Counted from the stretch's first letter, positions 18,343 through 27,009 are shown. The stretch: 64,000 nt of DNA from Pseudomonas parafulva (GCF_000800255.1 NZ_CP009747.1:3224001-3288000), one strand, 5' to 3'. Notes: a model not told the origin generated them from the letters alone. A program made the numbers and translations.

Positions 18343-18644
18343 GGCTGCTTCACCCACCAGGCCAAGACACCGACCGCGCCCAACGCCAACGCCGGCAGCA
18401 GCACGCCCAGCCAGGCGCGCAGCGCGCTACGGCAAGCGAAGCACCAGAGGAAGGCGAGCACGTAGAACACGAACGACAGCATCATCCCGGTCAGCGCCGC
18501 ATCGACCTGGGCGCCGGGCATCAGCAGGCTGGTGCAGACACTCACCGCCGAAGCCAGCAGATAACCGCCGAACAAGGCGGCGAGGCTGCGCGAGGTGACG
18601 GCCAGGCGATAGCGCAAAGGCAGGCCGGCGGCTTGGCTTTTCAT
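18339..18644 (-). CDS. DUF3649-type small membrane protein
   Basis: A 101-aa protein with three predicted membrane helices, starting MKSQAAGLPLRYRLAVTSR. DUF3649 proteins typically precede a PepSY iron-regulated protein and DUF3325, as here. It is the first gene of the iron operon, located just downstream of a Fur-box-like sequence. An upstream in-frame ATG at 18695 would overlap that box, so the ATG at 18644 is preferred. Function unknown. Confidence 0.78.
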   Translation of the reverse strand: MKSQAAGLPLRYRLAVTSRSLAALFGGYLLASAVSVCTSLLMPGAQVDAALTGMMLSFVFYVLAFLWCFACRSALRAWLGVLLPALALGAVGVLAWWVKQP

Positions 18645-18681
18645 GGTGCGGCGGTCCGAAGCGAAGATGAAGACGTGCAAT

Positions 18682-18700
18682 AGTAATGATTTCAATTCTC
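18682..18700 (-). promoter_or_regulatory. Fur box upstream of the iron operon
   Basis: Read on the minus strand, GAGAATTGAAATCATTACT matches 13 of 19 positions of the consensus GATAATGATAATCATTATC. It lies 38 nt upstream of the DUF3649 start in an AT-rich patch, the expected position for Fur repression of the whole operon. Confidence 0.7.
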
Positions 18701-18902
18701 ATAAGCAAAGCTTCGAGACGGTCCGCCTCCAGAGACTCGCCCGTCGCAGCGCGGGCGCGAATGCAACAGAACATTTATTTTCAGCCAGGGGTTGAAATCC
18801 CTTGGCGCTTGCCTGACTTTAGAGTCAAGAGGCGAAGCATTTCCAGGGGCCTCAAGGGCCTGAGCACGCCTCCACGCGAGCAAGCTGAATAAGGATTGAA
18901 TC

Positions 18903-19247
18903 ATGCAAATCCAGGTCAACAGCAGCAACCATATCGACAGCAGCAGCCGTCTGAACGAATGGGTCCGCAGCACGCTGGAAAGTACGCTGCAGCGCTACGA
19001 GGATGACCTCACCCGCATCGAGGTCCACTTGCGTGACGAGAACGGCGACAAGGCCGGTCCGCAAGACAAACGCTGCCAAATGGAGGCGCGGCCAAAAGGC
19101 CATCAACCGATTTCCGTCAGCCACACCGCCGATTCGCTGGACCATGCGATCGAAGGCGCGGCGAACAAGCTGAACAATGCCCTGGAACATCTGTTCGGCA
19201 AGCTGCGCAGCAAGCGCAGCGTGTTGCAGCCCGTCGAAGAAGAATGA
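18903..19247 (+). CDS. HPF/RaiA-family ribosome-associated protein
   Basis: A 114-aa protein beginning MQIQVNSSNHI with the beta-alpha-beta-beta-beta-alpha fold of ribosome hibernation/associated inhibitor Y proteins: helix LNEWVRSTLESTLQRYEDDL, strand RIEVHLRDENG and a C-terminal helix SLDHAIEGAANKLNNALEH. Members bind between ribosomal subunits and stabilise or inactivate 70S ribosomes under stress. AAGGA lies 7 nt upstream, and a very strong terminator follows. It is monocistronic and distinct from the hpf gene usually found with rpoN, so it is probably a stress-induced paralogue. Confidence 0.88.
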   Translation: MQIQVNSSNHIDSSSRLNEWVRSTLESTLQRYEDDLTRIEVHLRDENGDKAGPQDKRCQMEARPKGHQPISVSHTADSLDHAIEGAANKLNNALEHLFGKLRSKRSVLQPVEEE

Positions 19248-19256
19248 CGGTTCACT

Positions 19257-19289
19257 GAAAACGCCCGGTGCACTGCACCGGGCGTTTTC
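19257..19289 (+). terminator. Strong intrinsic terminator after the HPF/RaiA gene
   Basis: A 33-nt near-perfect palindrome (GAAAACGCCCGGTGCA with its complement around a single central base) ending in CGTTTTC, 10 nt after the stop codon. The symmetrical A and T runs allow termination on both strands. Confidence 0.9.
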
Positions 19290-19406
19290 GTGTGCGGCTT
19301 TCAGAGCATGCAGGGAGCCCTGACGCGGGTCACCTCAGCGACGACGCTGAACCATCTGCCCTGTCCTTCGGTCAATGCTTGCACACCTTTGCGAAGATGC
19401 AGGCCC

Positions 19407-19706
19407 ATGACCAATCCCTTCGACCTGATCAGCGACGCCTTTGCCCCGCACTACCGGGTCAACCTCAGTATCGAACGCCTGGACGGCAGCATCATGCTGA
19501 CCCTGTCCAAGGACACCGGCGTGGTCGCCAAACGCCTGATCAGCGCCGCGCAGCGCAACGACCCGGTGCGCCTGCGCCGTGTGGTCGACAGCATCCGCCT
19601 GGGACTGGCCATCGAGCAGGGCGAAGACGCGCTGGAACTGCTGGCCGCCATGACCGACCGCGGTGCCCATGAGCGGGTACTGCAGATGGCGGGCATCGCG
19701 CGCTAA
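19407..19706 (+). CDS. Conserved-looking Pseudomonas protein of unknown function
   Basis: A 99-aa acidic soluble protein starting MTNPFDLISDAFAPHYRVNLS, with a beta-rich N-terminal half (RLDGSIMLTLSKDTGVVAKRLI) and a helical C-terminal half. No catalytic motif or membrane segment is visible. It resembles small DUF3509-like Pseudomonas proteins in size and composition, but I cannot confirm that family. The ATG at 19407 is chosen over an upstream in-frame ATG because the extension has atypical composition. It ends 3 nt before the convergent psiE stop. Confidence 0.7.
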   Translation: MTNPFDLISDAFAPHYRVNLSIERLDGSIMLTLSKDTGVVAKRLISAAQRNDPVRLRRVVDSIRLGLAIEQGEDALELLAAMTDRGAHERVLQMAGIAR

Positions 19707-19709
19707 GCG

Positions 19710-20183
19710 TCAGACCTTGCCGTCGTCCATGTCCTTGCCGCTGGCGTCGATCACCCGGGTCGACGGATAGCGGTACGAGGCGTAGCGCACCACCAGGATC
19801 GCGAACGCCAGCAGCAGAATCCCTCCGCAGACGTACAGCAGCCCCACGTCCGGCGCCTTGTGGTGCGACACATCGCCGATCAGCAGGCGGGTGAGCGCGG
19901 TAATCGCCACGTAGAGCAGGAAGCGGATGGGCATGTGGTTGGTCTTGAAATAGATCCCCACCATCGCCCCGAGCTCCAGGTAGATGAACAACAGCAGGAT
20001 GTCATCGACGCTGATGCCGCCCTTGGACAGCATGTCGATGAAAGTCAGCACCGCAGCGTAGGCGGTGATCGCCCCGATGCCGAACAACGCCAGGTAGTGG
20101 AAGGACTCGACGCACAGGTTGCCCAGTGAGTCGGCGGAGCCGTGCAGGCCCTTGCGCAGCTTTTCAGCCCATTTGATGTTCAC
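19710..20183 (-). CDS. psiE: PsiE-family phosphate-starvation-inducible protein
   Basis: A membrane protein of about 157 aa with four predicted helices and the family features FHYLALFGIGAITAYAAVLTF, KTNHMPIRFLLYVAITALTRLLIGD and a cytoplasmic tail. PsiE is phosphate-starvation inducible in enterobacteria; its molecular role is unknown. The start is uncertain: the GTG at 20183 (protein start VNIKWAEKLRKGL) has GGGGA upstream and fits family length; ATGs at 20201 and 20216 are alternatives. I see no convincing Pho box upstream. Confidence 0.88.
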   Translation of the reverse strand: MNIKWAEKLRKGLHGSADSLGNLCVESFHYLALFGIGAITAYAAVLTFIDMLSKGGISVDDILLLFIYLELGAMVGIYFKTNHMPIRFLLYVAITALTRLLIGDVSHHKAPDVGLLYVCGGILLLAFAILVVRYASYRYPSTRVIDASGKDMDDGKV

Positions 20184-20383
20184 GATCGTTCGATTCCCCA
20201 TGACGACAGGCAGCATGATGCGTCAGCCTTGTGACGCTTGTGGCATGCAGTTAAAGGGCCAGGCCCCGTGCTTGGAAGGCGGCCAAGTGCCGCACGACAC
20301 CTGTGGTCATCAGTTGGCGACACTGCGGCCGCTAAAATCAAATGGCCACTCGCCAGGTCGATGGCGATAGACTAGGCTCGACA

Positions 20384-20399
20384 CTGTATAAAAATACAG
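20384..20399 (+). promoter_or_regulatory. LexA (SOS) box upstream of yebG
   Basis: CTGTATAAAAATACAG is a perfect CTGT-N8-ACAG LexA operator with an AT-rich palindromic core, 57 nt upstream of the yebG start. It predicts tight SOS repression of yebG. Confidence 0.93.
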
Positions 20400-20455
20400 T
20401 TATCGTGCACCCCACATTTTCTAACCCACATACGCAAAAGGCACAGAGGTGATGA

Positions 20456-20725
20456 ATGGCCGTCGAAGTGGTGTACCGCAGCAGCCGCGACCCGGAGCGT
20501 TTGTTCATGGATAAAGCCGAAGCCGATCGCCATGACAAGATGCTCGAATTGGCCGAGCGCCTGGCCGAAGTCCTGCAAAAAGCCGTGCCGTCGCTGAACG
20601 AGCAGCAGGTGGAGGAAGCGGGTATCTACATGGCCAAGAACCGCGACGTGTTCGCCCGCGCGTTCAAGAGCCAGCCCGACGCATTGGCCGAGTTGCTCGA
20701 AGACACGCCTGCCGAAGCCGAATAG
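20456..20725 (+). CDS. yebG: YebG-family SOS-induced protein
   Basis: An 89-aa protein starting MAVEVVYRSSRDPERLFMDKAEADRHDKML, which lines up with the start of E. coli YebG, followed by a helical middle and an acidic C-terminus. YebG is a small DNA-damage-induced protein of unclear function. The perfect LexA box upstream supports the assignment. It converges with the leucine dehydrogenase-like gene 20 nt downstream. Confidence 0.92.
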   Translation: MAVEVVYRSSRDPERLFMDKAEADRHDKMLELAERLAEVLQKAVPSLNEQQVEEAGIYMAKNRDVFARAFKSQPDALAELLEDTPAEAE

Positions 20726-20745
20726 GCCGTAACGCTACCGGCGCC

Positions 20746-21765
20746 TCAGCCGTACAACAGCCGCTCGGCAAGCCAGTGCGCCACGCGCGCAGGCGAGCGT
20801 TTTTCGGCTTGGGCGTGGGCGAACACTTCGGTCAGCCGCTCGGGAATGCGGGCCAGATGCGCGGTGATGGTGCGTGGGTCGGCGCCACGGTGGGTCAGGG
20901 CCACGTGAATCAGGCCACCGGCGTTGATCACATACTCTGGCGCATAGAGAATCCCGCGCGTCTCCAGTCGGTCGGCCACCTGCAAGTCGGCCAGTTGCTG
21001 GTTGGCGGCACCGGCCACCGCTGCGCAGCGCAAGGTCATCACATTCTGTGCATTGAGCACCGGCCCGACACCGCAGGGTGCGAACAGGTCGCAGGGCGTG
21101 CTGATCAGCGCGTCGTGCGCCACGGGATGCGCATCGAGCTGCTCCACCGCCAGCCTCACCCGCCCGGGGTCCAGGTCGCTGACCAGCAGTTCGGCGCCGG
21201 CCGCATGCAGTTGCTCGGCCAGTGCATAGCCCACGTTGCCCAGGCCCTGCACGGCCACCCGCAGCCCTTCGAAGTTGTCGCTGCCCAGGCGCGCCATGGC
21301 CGTGGCGCGAATCCCCGCGAACACCCCCAACGCTGCGTGCGGCGAAGGATCGCCGCAGGCTGTCGTGCTGCTGACATGGGGCGTGGCTCGGGCGATGCAG
21401 TCCATGTCCTGAACGGACGTGCCGCTGTCCACCGCCGTAATGAAACGCCCTTGCAGGGTGTCGACGAAGCGCCCGAATGCCTCGAACAACGCCGCCCGAT
21501 TCTCGACATAGACATTGCGCAGGATCACCGCCTTGCCCCCGCCGAACGGCAAACCGGCCAACGCCGCCTTGTAGCTCATCACCTGCGCCAGTTGCACCGC
21601 CTCGCTCAGTGCACGCTGCTCATCGGCGTAGGGCAGGTAGCGACAGCCGCCCAATGCCGGTCCCAGGTGCTGGCTGTGGATGGCCACCACGGCCTTGAGG
21701 CCCGTGTCCGGATCGGTCCACAGGTGCAGGGACTGGGTGCGGGTGCTTTGCATGAGCGCGAACAT
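20746..21765 (-). CDS. Leu/Phe/Val-type amino acid dehydrogenase
   Basis: A 339-aa NAD-dependent oxidative deaminase of the Glu/Leu/Phe/Val superfamily. The substrate-binding Lys is in LAGLPFGGGKAVI (about residue 80), the catalytic Asp in TAVDSGTSVQDMD, and the dinucleotide motif is VQGLGNVGYALA (about residue 180). The length of about 340 aa matches octameric leucine dehydrogenases rather than hexameric GDH. It should interconvert branched-chain or aromatic amino acids and 2-oxo acids. GGGGAG lies upstream of the ATG at 21765; a longer frame to 21813 has no support. Confidence 0.9.
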   Translation of the reverse strand: MFALMQSTRTQSLHLWTDPDTGLKAVVAIHSQHLGPALGGCRYLPYADEQRALSEAVQLAQVMSYKAALAGLPFGGGKAVILRNVYVENRAALFEAFGRFVDTLQGRFITAVDSGTSVQDMDCIARATPHVSSTTACGDPSPHAALGVFAGIRATAMARLGSDNFEGLRVAVQGLGNVGYALAEQLHAAGAELLVSDLDPGRVRLAVEQLDAHPVAHDALISTPCDLFAPCGVGPVLNAQNVMTLRCAAVAGAANQQLADLQVADRLETRGILYAPEYVINAGGLIHVALTHRGADPRTITAHLARIPERLTEVFAHAQAEKRSPARVAHWLAERLLYG

Positions 21766-21867
21766 CGACGGGCTCCCCTTCGCGGTGCTCATCCAGTATA
21801 GGCAGTTCGCCATCGCCCGGACGTCGGCCAGACCACTGGACGAACGCGCCTACCGAGGCTACACCTC

Positions 21868-21970
21868 AAGTGTCCTGTCTCGAACATGTGCTGCTCAGGT
21901 TTGCCAGTGACCGCTTCCCCCCAAGCCACTCGGCCCAACTGAAACCGCGGATTTTCGAGACAGGGCATTT
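21868..21970. repeat. 103-bp inverted-repeat (MITE-like) element
   Basis: Two 21-nt arms in inverted orientation, at 21868-21888 and 21950-21970, share the perfect core CCTGTCTCGAA / TTCGAGACAGG (11 of 11) and match at 16 of 21 positions overall. The 61-nt interior has no gene. The element fills the gap between the dehydrogenase and SirB1 genes. Terminal-repeat structure and size suggest a miniature transposable element or a structured leader; no transposase is in the window. Confidence 0.5.
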
Positions 21971-21989
21971 GTGTGTGCGGAGAAGTCCC

Positions 21990-22796
21990 ATGAACCCACG
22001 TCACGCCTGCCTGGCCTGCCTCGACCGCTCACCGGTCGCCCTGCTGGAAGCCACCTTGTGGATCGCCGCGGAGCACCACCGCGACGTGGATGTGCCTGCC
22101 TGCATCAGCCAATTCAACGGCCTGTATCAGGACATCAATGCCCGCCTGCCGATACTGCCAGTGGTCGAGCTGGCTCAGCCGCTGTTGCGCCAACTCAGTG
22201 CCCTGGGTTTCCAGCAGGACGAGTTCCATCCGCTGCGGCCCCAGGCTGCGCTGATGGACAACGTGCTGCAGCGCCGACGCGGCCAGCCGTTGCTGCTGGC
22301 GATTCTTACGCTGGAGCTGGCACGACGCTTGTCGATTCCGCTGGAAGGGGTGAACTTCCCCGGCCACTTCCTGCTGCGGGTGCCGGGGGCGGATCATCTG
22401 CTCGACCCCTGCGGTGGCCGACGCCTGTACCCCAACGACTGCCGCGAACTGCTGGCCCGCCAGTACGGTCCGCAGACGACCCTGAGCGCCGAGCACCTGC
22501 GCGGCGCCACGCCAGCGCTGATGTTGCAGCGCCTGTCACGCAACCTGCGCCAGTTGCACATCAGCAACGACAAGCCCCTGGCCGCGCTGATCGATGCCGA
22601 GCGGGTGATGCAGTTGGGGCCGGTACAGGTCACCGACTACCTGACCCGCGCCGCGCTTTACCAGCAACTGGATTGTCCCCAGGCCGAGCGCTTCGACCTG
22701 GAGCACGCGCTGCTGTTGACCGATGATCCGATGCAGCGCCTGAAACTCAGCGATCGCCTCGGACAACTGCCCACGGCCACGCGCTCGATCCACTGA
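21990..22796 (+). CDS. SirB1/transglutaminase-like family protein
   Basis: A 268-aa protein with the SirB1 transglutaminase-like core (RRGQPLLLAILTLELARRLSIPLEGVNFPGHFLLR, about residues 85-125) and a C-terminal TPR-like helical tail (about 190-255). The conserved GVNFPGHFL and LDPCGG segments are present; the family lacks a proven enzymatic activity. CGGAG lies upstream of the chosen ATG; an upstream open extension runs into the inverted-repeat element and is rejected. It converges with maiA 1 nt away. Confidence 0.88.
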   Translation: MNPRHACLACLDRSPVALLEATLWIAAEHHRDVDVPACISQFNGLYQDINARLPILPVVELAQPLLRQLSALGFQQDEFHPLRPQAALMDNVLQRRRGQPLLLAILTLELARRLSIPLEGVNFPGHFLLRVPGADHLLDPCGGRRLYPNDCRELLARQYGPQTTLSAEHLRGATPALMLQRLSRNLRQLHISNDKPLAALIDAERVMQLGPVQVTDYLTRAALYQQLDCPQAERFDLEHALLLTDDPMQRLKLSDRLGQLPTATRSIH

Positions 22797-22797
22797 T

Positions 22798-23424
22798 TCA
22801 AGGGGTATCGGCTTGATTCGCCGGATGCGCGGCGATGAATGCCGGATGCTGCCCAGCCAGGGCAGCGACACGACGAATGCGCGCAAACGGCGCCAAGTCG
22901 ACCTCGAATCGCTCAGCCGCGTACACCTGCGGCAGCAGGTACACATCCGCCAGCCCCGGCGCCGTGCCGAAGCAAAAGCCCTCATCGCCGATCAGCCGTT
23001 CCACCGCCGCCAACCCTTGGCTGATCCAGTGGCTGATCCACTGCTTGACCTGCACCTCGTCGTGGCCGAGCTGACGCAGGTGGTTGAGCACGCTGACGTT
23101 GTGCAGCGGATGCACGTCGCAGCCGATGAGCGCGGCCACCGCGCGTACCCTGGCGCGTGCCTCGGCGCCCTGGGGCAATAGCGCAGGGTCGGCAAAGCAC
23201 TCTTCCAGGTACTCGATGATCGCCGACGACTGCACCAGCAGCGCGCCGCTGTCGCAGCGCAGCGCCGGCACCCGGCCCTGCGGGTTGAGTGCCAGGTAGT
23301 CGGCGCCGCGCTGCTCGCCTTGCAGCAGATTGACCGGCAGCGCCTGATAGCCAAGGCCTTTGAGCGCCAGGGCGATGCGCACCCGATACGACGATGTGGA
23401 GCGGTAGTAGGTGAACAGTTGCAT
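22798..23424 (-). CDS. maiA: Maleylacetoacetate isomerase
   Basis: A 208-aa zeta-class glutathione S-transferase. The N-terminal thioredoxin-like domain carries the family motif YRSTSSYRVRIALALKG with the active-site serines, followed by NPQGRVPAL and the SSAIIEYLEE glutathione-binding segment; the C-terminal helical domain contains PGLADVYLLPQV. It isomerises maleylacetoacetate to fumarylacetoacetate in the homogentisate pathway. Last gene of the hmgA-fahA-maiA operon, 13 nt after fahA. Confidence 0.95.
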   Translation of the reverse strand: MQLFTYYRSTSSYRVRIALALKGLGYQALPVNLLQGEQRGADYLALNPQGRVPALRCDSGALLVQSSAIIEYLEECFADPALLPQGAEARARVRAVAALIGCDVHPLHNVSVLNHLRQLGHDEVQVKQWISHWISQGLAAVERLIGDEGFCFGTAPGLADVYLLPQVYAAERFEVDLAPFARIRRVAALAGQHPAFIAAHPANQADTP

Positions 23425-23437
23425 CGCCCTGCCCTCC

Positions 23438-24730
23438 TCAGTTGGCCGCGACGATCCTGCCGCGACACTCCCCGAAGCCGATGCTGGCAGCGCCTTCACG
23501 GCTGCAACGGGCACGCAGGATGATCTCGTCGCCGTCCTCGAGGAATGTGCGCACCTCGCCGCTGGCCAGTTGCACCGGCTGCTTGCCGCCCTCGGTGATC
23601 TCCAGCAGGCTGCCGAACGAGCCGGGCTCGGCGCCCGACAAGGTGCCGGAACCGAACAGGTCGCCCGGCTGCAACTGACAGCCATTGACACTATGGTGAG
23701 TGACCATCTGCGCCACGGTGAAGTACATGCTGCGGCTGTTGCTCAAGGTCAGGCGATGGGCCGGCAGGCCTTCGTCGCGCATGCGCTCGGTGAGCAACAG
23801 CACTTCCAGCTCGATGTCCAGGGCACCTTGGGCCTGGTCGCGTTCGTCGTACAGGTACGGCAGCGGCTGCGGATCACCTTCCGGACGCGGTGCCTGGGCG
23901 CTGCGGAACGGCGCCAGGGCCTCGGCCGTCACCACCCAGGGCGACAGCGTGGTGATGAAACTCTTGGACAGGAACGGACCGAGCGGCTGGTACTCCCAGG
24001 CCTGGATGTCGCGCGCCGACCAGTCGTTGAGCAGGCAGTAGCCCGCCACGTGCTCGGCGGCATCGCCAATGGCGATGGCCTGGCCCATCTCGTTGCCCTG
24101 GCCGATCCAGATGCCCAATTCCAGCTCATAGTCCAGCCGTGCACAGGGACCGAAGGCCGGTTCGCTGTGCCCGGCCGGCAAGGTCTGACCCTTGGGACGG
24201 CGCACTGGGGTACCGGACGGGCGCAGGGTGGACGCACGGCCATGGTAGGCAATCGGCACATGCTTGTAGTTGGGCAGCAGCGGGTTGTCTGGGCGGAACA
24301 GCTTGCCGACGTTGCGGGCATGCTCGATGCCCACGTAGAAATCGGTGTAGTCACCCACCTTGGCCGGCAGGTGCATCTGGCACGCGTGCACCGCATGCAG
24401 CGCGCTGGTAAGCGCCTGCTGATGCGCACTGTGTTCGCCCAGCAATGCCTGCAAACGCTCGCGCAAGGCCACGCGCGGCCCTCGACCAAGGGCGAAGAAG
24501 GCATTCAGCGCACCGCCTCGGGTGGCCTCGACGGCCACCTTGGCCTCCCCCTCCAGAAGGCCCAGGGCCAGCACCGCCTCCAGATCGAGAATTGCATCAC
24601 CGATGGCCACGCCGCAGCGTGGCGTCTGGCCCGCTGGGCTGAAAATGCCCAACGGCAGGTTCTGCAGGGGGAAATCGCGATGCCCGTTGGCGTGTTCGAC
24701 CCAACTACGGGCCATGGCGGTTTGGTTCAT
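23438..24730 (-). CDS. fahA: Fumarylacetoacetase
   Basis: A 430-aa hydrolase with the FAA N-terminal SH3-like domain (about residues 15-110) and the catalytic FAH domain (about 120-425), including YTDFYVGIEHARNVGKLFRP, the metal-binding YELELGIWIG and the GTLSGAEPGSFGSLLE region. It cleaves fumarylacetoacetate to fumarate and acetoacetate. GGAG lies upstream of the ATG at 24730, 3 nt after the hmgA stop. The acetoacetate formed could feed the thiolase encoded further on. Confidence 0.96.
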   Translation of the reverse strand: MNQTAMARSWVEHANGHRDFPLQNLPLGIFSPAGQTPRCGVAIGDAILDLEAVLALGLLEGEAKVAVEATRGGALNAFFALGRGPRVALRERLQALLGEHSAHQQALTSALHAVHACQMHLPAKVGDYTDFYVGIEHARNVGKLFRPDNPLLPNYKHVPIAYHGRASTLRPSGTPVRRPKGQTLPAGHSEPAFGPCARLDYELELGIWIGQGNEMGQAIAIGDAAEHVAGYCLLNDWSARDIQAWEYQPLGPFLSKSFITTLSPWVVTAEALAPFRSAQAPRPEGDPQPLPYLYDERDQAQGALDIELEVLLLTERMRDEGLPAHRLTLSNSRSMYFTVAQMVTHHSVNGCQLQPGDLFGSGTLSGAEPGSFGSLLEITEGGKQPVQLASGEVRTFLEDGDEIILRARCSREGAASIGFGECRGRIVAAN

Positions 24731-24733
24731 CGG

Positions 24734-26035
24734 TCATCTCCGGTTCGGGTGGAAGGTGCTCGGCAGGCTTGCCCAGCAGCGGTCGTAGTCGGTTTGCAGC
24801 TGCGCGCTGTCGAGAGCCTGCTGGCTGGGTCGCAGCACCTGGCTGGTCTCGAACATGAAGGCCATGGTCTGTTCGATCTTGTGCGGCGCCAGTTGGGCAG
24901 CGATGGCCTTGTCACAGGTTTCGGCATCCGGACCGTGGGCGCTCATCACCCCGTGCAACGAAGCCCCGCCGGGCAGGAAGCCTTCGGCCTTGGCGTCGTA
25001 GGCGCCGTCGATCAGGCCCATGAACTCGTTCATCAGGTTGCGGTGGAACCACGGCGGGCGGAAGGTGTTCTCGGCCACCATCCAGCGCGGCGGGAAAATC
25101 ACGAAGTCCAGGTTGGCCAGGCCCTGCACGCTGCTAGGCGAGGTCAGCACGGTGAAGATCGACGGGTCCGGATGGTCGAAGCTAACGGTGCCCAGGGTGT
25201 TGAAACGCCTCAGGTCATACAGATACGGCACGTTGCTGCCGTGCCAGGCGACCACGTCCAGCGGCGAGTGCTGCAACTCGCACGCCCAGTGCTCGCCGAG
25301 GAATTTCTGCACCAGTTGCACCGGCGCCTGGCGGTCTTCGTAATGCGCCACCGGCGTGAGGAAATCACGCGGGTTGGCCAGACCGTTACTGCCGATCGGC
25401 CCCAGGTCGGGCAGGCGCAGCGGCGCGCCGTGGTTTTCGGCGATGTAGCCGCGGGCCTGGCCGTCGAGCAGTTCGACACGAAACTTCATGCCGCGCGGGA
25501 TCACCGCGATCTGCTGCGGTTCGACCTGCAACACGCCCAGCTCGGTGGCGATGCGCAGTCGGCCCTGTTGCGGCACCAGCAGCAACTCGCCGTCGGCGTC
25601 GAAGAACACCCGGTCCATGCAGCGGTTGGCCGTATACAGGTAGATGCTCACGCCAGCTGGGCTGCTGGCCTCGGCATTGGCCACCACGGGTCGCCAGCCT
25701 TCGATGAAGTCGGTGGGCGCGTCGGGAATCGGCTGAGGATTCCAGCGCAGGCGATTGGGGTTGCCAGGTGCGAGCGGGCCAGCCAGGGGTTGGCGCTCAA
25801 GGCGCTCGAAGCGTGGGTGCAGCGCCGAAGGTCGGATGCGATACAGCCAGGTGCGACGCAGTTCGCTGCGCGGCATGGTGAACGCGGTGCCGGACAGGAG
25901 TTCGGCGTACAGGCCGTAGGGCGCTTTCTGCGGCGAGTTCTGTCCGACCGGCAGGGCACCGGTCAGCGCTTCACTGGCGAACTCGTTGCCGAAGCCGCTC
26001 AGGTAGGTGAGATCGGCAGAGGTGTCGCGGGTCAT
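24734..26035 (-). CDS. hmgA: Homogentisate 1,2-dioxygenase
   Basis: A 433-aa cupin-type Fe(II) ring-cleavage dioxygenase with the expected length and sequence features ([13 protein letters not shown] at the N-terminus, [20 protein letters not shown] and [14 protein letters not shown] with metal ligands in the C-terminal half). It converts homogentisate to maleylacetoacetate. The ATG at 26035 has GGAGG upstream. First gene of the catabolic operon, divergent from hmgR across a region with clear operator symmetry. Confidence 0.97.
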   Translation of the reverse strand: MTRDTSADLTYLSGFGNEFASEALTGALPVGQNSPQKAPYGLYAELLSGTAFTMPRSELRRTWLYRIRPSALHPRFERLERQPLAGPLAPGNPNRLRWNPQPIPDAPTDFIEGWRPVVANAEASSPAGVSIYLYTANRCMDRVFFDADGELLLVPQQGRLRIATELGVLQVEPQQIAVIPRGMKFRVELLDGQARGYIAENHGAPLRLPDLGPIGSNGLANPRDFLTPVAHYEDRQAPVQLVQKFLGEHWACELQHSPLDVVAWHGSNVPYLYDLRRFNTLGTVSFDHPDPSIFTVLTSPSSVQGLANLDFVIFPPRWMVAENTFRPPWFHRNLMNEFMGLIDGAYDAKAEGFLPGGASLHGVMSAHGPDAETCDKAIAAQLAPHKIEQTMAFMFETSQVLRPSQQALDSAQLQTDYDRCWASLPSTFHPNRR

Positions 26036-26140
26036 CAGGGCCTCCGGGCTCGGGGAGCCGTCGCTGGCGGGCGGTGTCGCTTCGGCTCGGCACAGCCCGA
26101 GCACTGTTGGCGCAACCCACGCCCTGGAAAATTATTTTTA

Positions 26141-26167
26141 TCGTAATCCAATTACGAATAACGTAAT
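26141..26167. promoter_or_regulatory. HmgR operator: overlapping palindromes
   Basis: Three alternating half-sites occur between hmgA and hmgR: CGTAAT / ATTACG / CGTAAT. TCGTAAT-CCA-ATTACGA (26141-26157) is a 7-bp perfect dyad and ATTACG-AATAA-CGTAAT (26151-26167) shares its right arm. IclR regulators bind such sites; position and AT-rich context support control of both promoters by HmgR. Confidence 0.75.
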
Positions 26168-26228
26168 TTGCCGCTACGCCCGCGTCAAGCTATAAAGGCG
26201 CCACGACGACTCCCGGACTCGCCCGACA

Positions 26229-27008
26229 ATGGCCAAAGACACGCCCGCTCCCGACAACCCCAAGCAGAAAGTGCGTTCGGCCGAAGTCGGCACCGACATC
26301 CTCAAGGCCCTGGCCGAGCTGTCGCCCTCCACTGCGCTGTCGCGCCTGGCCGAGCATGTGCAGATGCCGGCGAGCAAGGTCCACCGGTACCTCCAGGCGC
26401 TGATCGCCAGCGGCTTCGCCGAACAGGACCCGGTCACCAACCACTACGGCCTGGGCCGCGAAGCCCTGCGCGTGGGGCTGGCGGCGCTGGGCAGCATCGA
26501 CGTGCTCAAGGTGGCCGCGCGGCCCTTGTCCGACCTGCGCGATGCACTGAACGAAAGCTGCTTCATCGCCGTGTGGGGCAACCAGGGCGCGACGGTCGTC
26601 AACATCGAGCCGGCGGTACGTGCGGTCACCGTGGTCACCCAGATCGGCTCGGTGCTGCCGCTGCTCAGTTCGTCCACCGGCCTGGTGTTCGCCGCGCACT
26701 TGCCGGAACGCGAGACCGTCGAGTTGCGCGACCGGGAATTGGCCGTACTGGGGCAACGCGCCGAAGACTACGTCGAGCCGTTGGCGCAGATCCGTGAACG
26801 AGGCCTGCACCACGTCCACGGTTTGCTGATGCCGGGGGTCGATGCCCTGTCGGCCCCGGTGTTCAACGCCCTCGGCCAGATCGCCGCGGTGATGACCGTG
26901 GTCGGCCCGGCGTCGATGTTCCATGCCGATGCCGCAGGGCCAGCCGCGGTGCAATTGCTCCAGGCTACTCAGGCAGTGAGTCGGCGCATGGGCTTCGAGT
27001 CTCGCTGA
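26229..27008 (+). CDS. hmgR: IclR-family regulator of homogentisate catabolism
   Basis: A 259-aa IclR regulator: N-terminal winged HTH (about residues 20-75, LSRLAEHVQMPASKVHRYLQAL) and a C-terminal effector-binding GAF-like domain (about 90-255). The divergent position next to hmgA matches the known HmgR repressor of Pseudomonas, which releases DNA on binding homogentisate. It overlaps no neighbour and stops 1 nt before the convergent large toxin-like gene. Confidence 0.93.
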   Translation: MAKDTPAPDNPKQKVRSAEVGTDILKALAELSPSTALSRLAEHVQMPASKVHRYLQALIASGFAEQDPVTNHYGLGREALRVGLAALGSIDVLKVAARPLSDLRDALNESCFIAVWGNQGATVVNIEPAVRAVTVVTQIGSVLPLLSSSTGLVFAAHLPERETVELRDRELAVLGQRAEDYVEPLAQIRERGLHHVHGLLMPGVDALSAPVFNALGQIAAVMTVVGPASMFHADAAGPAAVQLLQATQAVSRRMGFESR

Positions 27009-27009
27009 C

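Noticed and set aside
20184..20260. Possible Pho box upstream of psiE
   Set aside because: The segment with TGACGC/GTGGCATGCAG resembles the repeat only at scattered positions; too weak to report.
23411..26146. 911-codon open frame antisense to maiA, fahA and hmgA
   Set aside because: It spans three well-identified catabolic genes on the other strand; composition (His, Gln, Arg, Gly rich) is that of a GC shadow.
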